From: Treponema sp. | Lineage (GTDB): Bacteria > Spirochaetota > Spirochaetia > Treponematales > Treponemataceae | Reading direction: 5' to 3' | DNA: 39,624 nucleotides | Assembly: GCA_024691265.1 (NCBI GenBank) | Contig: JAILNT010000209.1 | Span: forward strand, 1 to 39,624 | In this document: positions 34,494 to 39,624 of the stretch, piece after piece | How the letters are laid out: each line of letters begins with the position of its first letter | How positions within the stretch are numbered: position 1 is the first letter of the stretch | The notes under the pieces: generated by a model | Database searches by the model: none | Told to the model about the DNA's origin: nothing | Seen by the model: only the letters and a program-made list of their open reading frames with translations | Position numbers and translations under genes: made by a program

Positions 34494-34522
34494 GTATAAA
34501 CACCACATCTAGCGTCTGTCAA
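34494..34522 (-). promoter_or_regulatory. Promoter of the nrdD operon (TTGACA-17-TTATAC)
   Basis: Minus strand TTGACA GACGCTAGATGTGGTGT TTATAC upstream of nrdD. Confidence 0.55.
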
Positions 34523-34788
34523 CAATCCTAAACACTAACTGTACATTTCCAACATAGTTATCAACACTCTATTCTTTCGCAAAATAAAAATTTAAGCCAA
34601 AGAAAAAAATATCTTTCCACCATAAATTAGTTTTATGTACAAACAAACTCCATTTTTAAGGAATTTGTTATATGCCTTGAATATTTTTTATATATATTCT
34701 CATTCTATGGAATTTATCTTGAGCTGTTGTTAATTAATATATATGGGTGTCACTAGAAAAAAATCAATTATTCCTATACATTTAGAAT

Positions 34789-36321
34789 ATGCAAAATCCT
34801 TCCAGTTCGTATTTCGATTTTCTGTTAAAAAATGACAGCGGAGTACGTCTTCTAAGGTCAAGGTCCGCTCAGGTAACAATATCATTTTTTTATAACATAT
34901 TCAGAGAAAAACACTTACAAGTTGTGGAGGCTGACGAATTTGAAAGCATGCTTGTAACATTTCTCAATACTGATAACCCTGATGAAAAGGAGCTTGAAGA
35001 AGACGCAACAGAAAGTCTTGCAGCACAAAATCAAAACACACAGATAGAATATTTCTCAGATGTAGTTGAAAGAGCAAAGTTATATATAAATTACTGGTGT
35101 TCAGAAGAAAGGGCTTACCTAAGACGATATCATAACGCCCAAGGGCAAACAGTTATAGAACTCAATGCAGGGATAGAAAGATTATTTAACTGGCTTGAAG
35201 ATTGTGAACAAACAAGTTTTATAGGTACCGAATCTAGATTTAAGAATATTCTTCAACAGCTTAAAGATTTGAAGATTCACACTAATAAAGATGTAGACAA
35301 ACGTATTGCAGCTCTTCAAGAACAGAAAGATAAAATTGAAAGAGAAATTGAAACAATAAAAAAGACAGGAGAAATGGAGCTATACACCCCTGTTCAAATC
35401 TCTGAAAGACTTTCTGATATAAGTAAAAATTCAAGAGAATTGCTTAGCGATTTCAGACAGGTTGAAGATAATTTCCGTAAAATCATGCAGGATATTTACA
35501 AGGCTCAAAGCGAAGAAGACAGTTCTAGAGGACAGATTTTAGGTTATACACTTGATACTAGTAGAAAGTTAAGGGAATCCCCTCAGGGACAAACATTTCA
35601 ATCTTTCTGGAATTTTATTTCACAAGACAGGGATAACGAAATAAATAATCTTGTAAATTCTATTATTGAGAACTCTGTCAATAATAATTCTGAACTCTGG
35701 CATGACGATTTTATGCTTGAATTGAAAAAGTATCTTTATCAGGCAGGTCATAAAGTTGTTGAGCAAAACAGAACTCTTACAGAGAGAATAAATAAACTTT
35801 TGTCTAAGCAAGATTTAAATGAAAGACGGCAGATTAATGTTCTTACATCTCAAATCAAAAAAGGAATGTTAGAATATAAAGAAAAGCTCATAGCAGGAAA
35901 AAAAGAAGTGGAAGAAGATTTTATGTTCTTAGATGGAAAAGCTTCTCTTTCTTTTCCTCAAACCCGTTATGCAGTATTTCCAGAACACAGAAATAAAGCT
36001 GCTGATATCAAAGTATTTGATGGAAATCTTCTGGATTCTAATGTTTTTTCAAGTCTGCTTCATCAGTTTTATATTGATGATAAAGTCCTTAAAAAACATC
36101 TTTCAGATTTCAGACATAAAACAGATAAAAAACAATTTACTCTAAAAGATGTTATTGATGAGTATCCTATACAAAAGGGCTTATCGGAACTTATAGCATG
36201 GTTTGAACTTGCTATGCATACAGATAAAGTAGTTATAACAGACGATAAAAGAGACACTATTCAATATTCAAAGAACGGTACTATAAAATCAGTAACAGTG
36301 CCAAGGACAATTTTTTCATGA
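34789..36321 (+). CDS. jetA: Wadjet system protein JetA (DUF3375-like, MukF/kleisin-type)
   Basis: GVRLLRSRSAQVTISFFYNIFRE, TSFIGTESRFKNILQQLKDL, ISKNSRELLSDFRQVEDNFRKI, first gene of a JetABC-type operon. Confidence 0.88.
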   Translation: MQNPSSSYFDFLLKNDSGVRLLRSRSAQVTISFFYNIFREKHLQVVEADEFESMLVTFLNTDNPDEKELEEDATESLAAQNQNTQIEYFSDVVERAKLYINYWCSEERAYLRRYHNAQGQTVIELNAGIERLFNWLEDCEQTSFIGTESRFKNILQQLKDLKIHTNKDVDKRIAALQEQKDKIEREIETIKKTGEMELYTPVQISERLSDISKNSRELLSDFRQVEDNFRKIMQDIYKAQSEEDSSRGQILGYTLDTSRKLRESPQGQTFQSFWNFISQDRDNEINNLVNSIIENSVNNNSELWHDDFMLELKKYLYQAGHKVVEQNRTLTERINKLLSKQDLNERRQINVLTSQIKKGMLEYKEKLIAGKKEVEEDFMFLDGKASLSFPQTRYAVFPEHRNKAADIKVFDGNLLDSNVFSSLLHQFYIDDKVLKKHLSDFRHKTDKKQFTLKDVIDEYPIQKGLSELIAWFELAMHTDKVVITDDKRDTIQYSKNGTIKSVTVPRTIFS

Positions 36322-36962
36322 AAGATAATGCATGGGGTGCAGTTTGCGTAAAATTATTGCAAGGCCCAATTTATAGAACAGGTGCAAATGATAGCACATG
36401 GAATAGTCTTACAAGCTGGATAAAAGACATAAATGAATATTTTTCAAGATTAAATCTAAAAGTTACGGTAAATGACAATGACGGTTATGCTTATCTTGAG
36501 CAAATCGAAGATGCCGAAGATACAAATAAAATACCTCGCTTAATAAAGAAAGTTCCCTTAACTATAGAGCTTTCATTATTGTGTGTTTTACTTAGAGAAG
36601 CTTTAGATGATTTTGATGTATCGGAATCAGAAGACGCTTTTCTTGTTATGAAAGAAAGTGAAATAAAAGACATGATGATGCCTTATATGAAAAATATTCC
36701 TGACCAAACAAAAATATACAGGAAACTTGATGAATATTTGAATCAGCTTGTTCGTTTATCTTTTATAAGAGAAATAACAGACATAAAATCTGAAAATAAT
36801 AATCAGCAGAGAGATAGAGAATACGAAATCAGAAGAATTATAAAGGCTAAAATAGGACCTTCTTTTTTAGCTGAATTCAAAAAGCGTTTGAACAATATTC
36901 TTGATAATACAGAAAGCGGATATGAAGAAGTAATGAAAGAAGAGGTTTCTGAAGATGACTAA
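36318..36962 (+). CDS. jetB: Wadjet system protein JetB (DUF4194-like, MukE-type)
   Basis: 4 nt overlap with jetA; LNLKVTVNDNDGYAYLEQ, LTIELSLLCVLLREALDDFD; size and position fit DUF4194. Confidence 0.86.
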   Translation: MKDNAWGAVCVKLLQGPIYRTGANDSTWNSLTSWIKDINEYFSRLNLKVTVNDNDGYAYLEQIEDAEDTNKIPRLIKKVPLTIELSLLCVLLREALDDFDVSESEDAFLVMKESEIKDMMMPYMKNIPDQTKIYRKLDEYLNQLVRLSFIREITDIKSENNNQQRDREYEIRRIIKAKIGPSFLAEFKKRLNNILDNTESGYEEVMKEEVSEDD

Positions 36963-39624
36963 TGAATTATTTTCCTCAACTGGCTATAGAATGGATTTTT
37001 TTCAGATGTATAACTGGGGAGTATTCGATAAAGCTATATATACTGTTGACTGTAAAGGTAAATCAACTCTTCTTACTGGAGAAAACGGAAGTGGTAAAAC
37101 ATCTTTAGTAGATGCAATCATGACTCTTCTTGTTCCTCAAAATATGAGATATTACAATCAATCGTCTGGTTCAAACAGAAAACATGACAGAAACGAAGAA
37201 AGCTATGTTTTAGGTGCTTACGGAACAAGGCAGGAAGATAACAGTGAATATGCAAAAACTCAGACATTAAGAGATAATAGTACTTATTCAATACTCACAG
37301 CATGTTTTACAGATACAAGCTTACAAAGTTCTGTAAGTCTTTTACAGGTACGCTATTTTACAGGAGAAACTTTACAAAGAGTTTTTGCCCTTTCACGTAC
37401 AAAAGTGAGTATACAGGATATAAAAGACAGTCTTTCGAAAAGAAATCTTTCGATTGATAGAACTGCAAACTGGAAAAGAGTTCTTTCTGAAGATTTTGGA
37501 ACAATATTCTTTCAGGATAACTTTAAAAAATATTGTGATACTTATTCAGCTATATTCGGATTCAGGTCTGATAAAGCACTTCGCCTTTTTACTCAAATTG
37601 TAGGTCTAAAAGTTCTCGGAAATCTTACAGATTTTATCAGGGCAAACATGCTTGAAGAACATGATATTATTTCTCGATTTGACCAGCTGAAAGAAAACTA
37701 TACCAATTTGATGCAGAGTAATAACGAGATTCTAAAAGCAAAAGCTCAAATTGAATTACTAGAACCTATAAAAGAAAGCGGTGAAAATTATAGGAAACTC
37801 TTTGCAGAAAAAGAAAAACTTGAACAGTTAAAACAATGCTCTCCAATCTGGTTTACAAGCCAGGCAAGGGCTATTCTTTCTGATGACCTTGAAAATATAA
37901 GAGACACCTTACAAATAAATATAGATAGTAAAAAGAAAGAAGAAGAAACTCAGCAGGCTATTCAAGAAGAAATAGACGGAATAAAACTGTCAATTGCACA
38001 AAATGCTGTGACTCTCCGCTTGAAGTCTATAAAAGACAAGATGGAAAGCCTTGAAAAGGAAAAAAAGTTTGTTGATGATACTAAATCAAGTTATATTGAA
38101 AAACTGGATAAAGTAGGTATTGAACTTCCTTCTAATGCAAAAGCATTTAATGATACAAAAAAAACTATCGAAAATGCTATTGAAAGTGAAAATCAAAAGA
38201 AAGATAAATTAGATAAGCAAAGACTTGCCTTTTATGCTAATGATACAGGCACAGACAGTAAAATCGATTCTATCAAAAATGAACTTGCTTCTCTTGGAAA
38301 AAGAAAGTCAAATATTCCGCTTGAAAATATTGATATAAGAGCTTCAATTTGCAGAGCTTTATCGTATGAAGAATCTGAAATCCCATTTGCTGGAGAACTT
38401 CTCATGGTAAAAGAAAGCGAAAGTAAATGGGAAAATTCAATAGAAAAACTTTTACACAATTTTGCCCTTACGCTTTTGGTTAAGCCTGAAATTTATGAAG
38501 AAGTTACAGACTATATAAAAAATACCAATATGAATGGTAGAGTTGTTTATATAAAAACAGAAGATGAACTTGTTCTTGCAGATGATGATTCAACAGATGA
38601 AAATACTGTTCCAGGGAAAATAAAAGTAAGAGAAGAACATGAACTTGCATTATGGCTTAAATCTTATATACAAGCTCACTTTAATTATCTTTGTACAGAT
38701 GATACAAAAGAACTTGGTAAAACAAGTCATGCAATTACTTCGTCTGGACTTATAAAAAAAGGGCTTAAACATGAAAAAGACGATAGAAAACATATTGCAA
38801 ATGCTTCTCATGTATTAGGCTGGAACAACAGCTATAAACGGCAAAAACTTTCTTCAGACCTTGATGATTTAAAGAAAGCTAATGAAGAAAGATTAATAAA
38901 AGAAAAAGAAATAATAAATGAAATAACATCGATTGATGAAAAAATCCGTACTCTAAAAAATCTTGAAGATATAAAAGACTGGTCTTTTATAGACACAGAG
39001 TCTTATATAAAACAGCTTGATGATTTACAGCATGAACATGATGAAATACTCAATAGCGATATGAGTATAAAAGAATTACACAAAAAGCTTGAAATAAAAA
39101 CTGAAGAATATAAGAAAATTACAAACAGAATAAATACTCTTACAGGTATAATTGCTATTCTTCAGGATAAGCAAAAGCAAAAAGAATATAACCTTGGAAA
39201 ATACAATTCTACCTGGGAATTACTCAAGGGAAATGCTGATGATGAAGAAAATGACATTCAGAAAGAAGTCTTTTCTGCATTCGAAAAAGAGTATGAAAAA
39301 TACTTACAGGCAAAATCTATAGATGAACTTGAAAAGTTTAGTGCTCTTATAAATGATGATATTGAAACAAGAATGGAAGCTTGCGATAAAAAATCAAATG
39401 AGATAGCACAAGATTTTGTAAAAAAAATGAGCATAATAAAGAATCCTAGTCAAAAACTAAGAGAAAGCTATGGTGATTGGTCTAGTGATTTCTTAGATAT
39501 GGACGCATCTCCTGAATATTTAGACGAATACATTGCAGTTTATAATAGACTAAAGAAAGATGATTTACCTCAATATATTTCTCAATTTCAACAGTATTTA
39601 CATGAAACTATGAATGACAATATT
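36955..39624 (+). CDS. jetC: Wadjet system SMC/MukB-like ATPase JetC, truncated by the window end
   Basis: Open frame from ATG 36955 (overlaps jetB by 8 nt) apparently running to the window edge. Walker A STLLTGENGSGKTSLVDAIMTLLVPQ and long coiled-coil-like charged region. Absent from the ORF track, probably because it has no stop in the window. Confidence 0.87.
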   Translation, partial: MTNELFSSTGYRMDFFQMYNWGVFDKAIYTVDCKGKSTLLTGENGSGKTSLVDAIMTLLVPQNMRYYNQSSGSNRKHDRNEESYVLGAYGTRQEDNSEYAKTQTLRDNSTYSILTACFTDTSLQSSVSLLQVRYFTGETLQRVFALSRTKVSIQDIKDSLSKRNLSIDRTANWKRVLSEDFGTIFFQDNFKKYCDTYSAIFGFRSDKALRLFTQIVGLKVLGNLTDFIRANMLEEHDIISRFDQLKENYTNLMQSNNEILKAKAQIELLEPIKESGENYRKLFAEKEKLEQLKQCSPIWFTSQARAILSDDLENIRDTLQINIDSKKKEEETQQAIQEEIDGIKLSIAQNAVTLRLKSIKDKMESLEKEKKFVDDTKSSYIEKLDKVGIELPSNAKAFNDTKKTIENAIESENQKKDKLDKQRLAFYANDTGTDSKIDSIKNELASLGKRKSNIPLENIDIRASICRALSYEESEIPFAGELLMVKESESKWENSIEKLLHNFALTLLVKPEIYEEVTDYIKNTNMNGRVVYIKTEDELVLADDDSTDENTVPGKIKVREEHELALWLKSYIQAHFNYLCTDDTKELGKTSHAITSSGLIKKGLKHEKDDRKHIANASHVLGWNNSYKRQKLSSDLDDLKKANEERLIKEKEIINEITSIDEKIRTLKNLEDIKDWSFIDTESYIKQLDDLQHEHDEILNSDMSIKELHKKLEIKTEEYKKITNRINTLTGIIAILQDKQKQKEYNLGKYNSTWELLKGNADDEENDIQKEVFSAFEKEYEKYLQAKSIDELEKFSALINDDIETRMEACDKKSNEIAQDFVKKMSIIKNPSQKLRESYGDWSSDFLDMDASPEYLDEYIAVYNRLKKDDLPQYISQFQQYLHETMNDNI

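Noticed and set aside
34520-34580. NrdR boxes upstream of nrdD
   Set aside because: Some ACACTA/TAGTGT-like fragments are present but no convincing paired 16 bp palindromes.

Overview
AT-rich chromosomal segment that looks like a Treponema-type spirochaete (inferred from protein style, lipobox, and TrpXYZ-like and Ig-repeat surface proteins; not verified). About 43% of the window is two adjacent minus-strand genes for giant exported Ig-like repeat proteins: an ~1813 aa protein with a C-terminal beta-barrel-like domain, followed by an ~3850 aa lipoprotein ending in IPT/TIG-like and beta-propeller-like modules. Then come a Sir2 deacylase, ParB/ParA, a methyltransferase, a HAD hydrolase, an MCP, a TrpXYZ-like ABC transporter, a PTS EIIC-like protein, and a compact minus-strand tRNA region (Arg, Ser, Phe). 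After that is an anaerobic RNR operon in which the NrdD glycyl-radical domain is encoded as a separate 64 aa ORF, followed by nrdG and a YiiX-like cysteine hydrolase. The window ends in a truncated Wadjet (JetA-JetB-JetC) anti-plasmid system. The least expected signals are the split NrdD, the two-gene giant surface system, and three candidate small RNAs with promoter-like elements and intrinsic terminators. Two of these carry C/U-rich, anti-Shine-Dalgarno-like segments, and one overlaps a Fur-box-like palindrome. All calls were made by eye; no database search or folding program was run.
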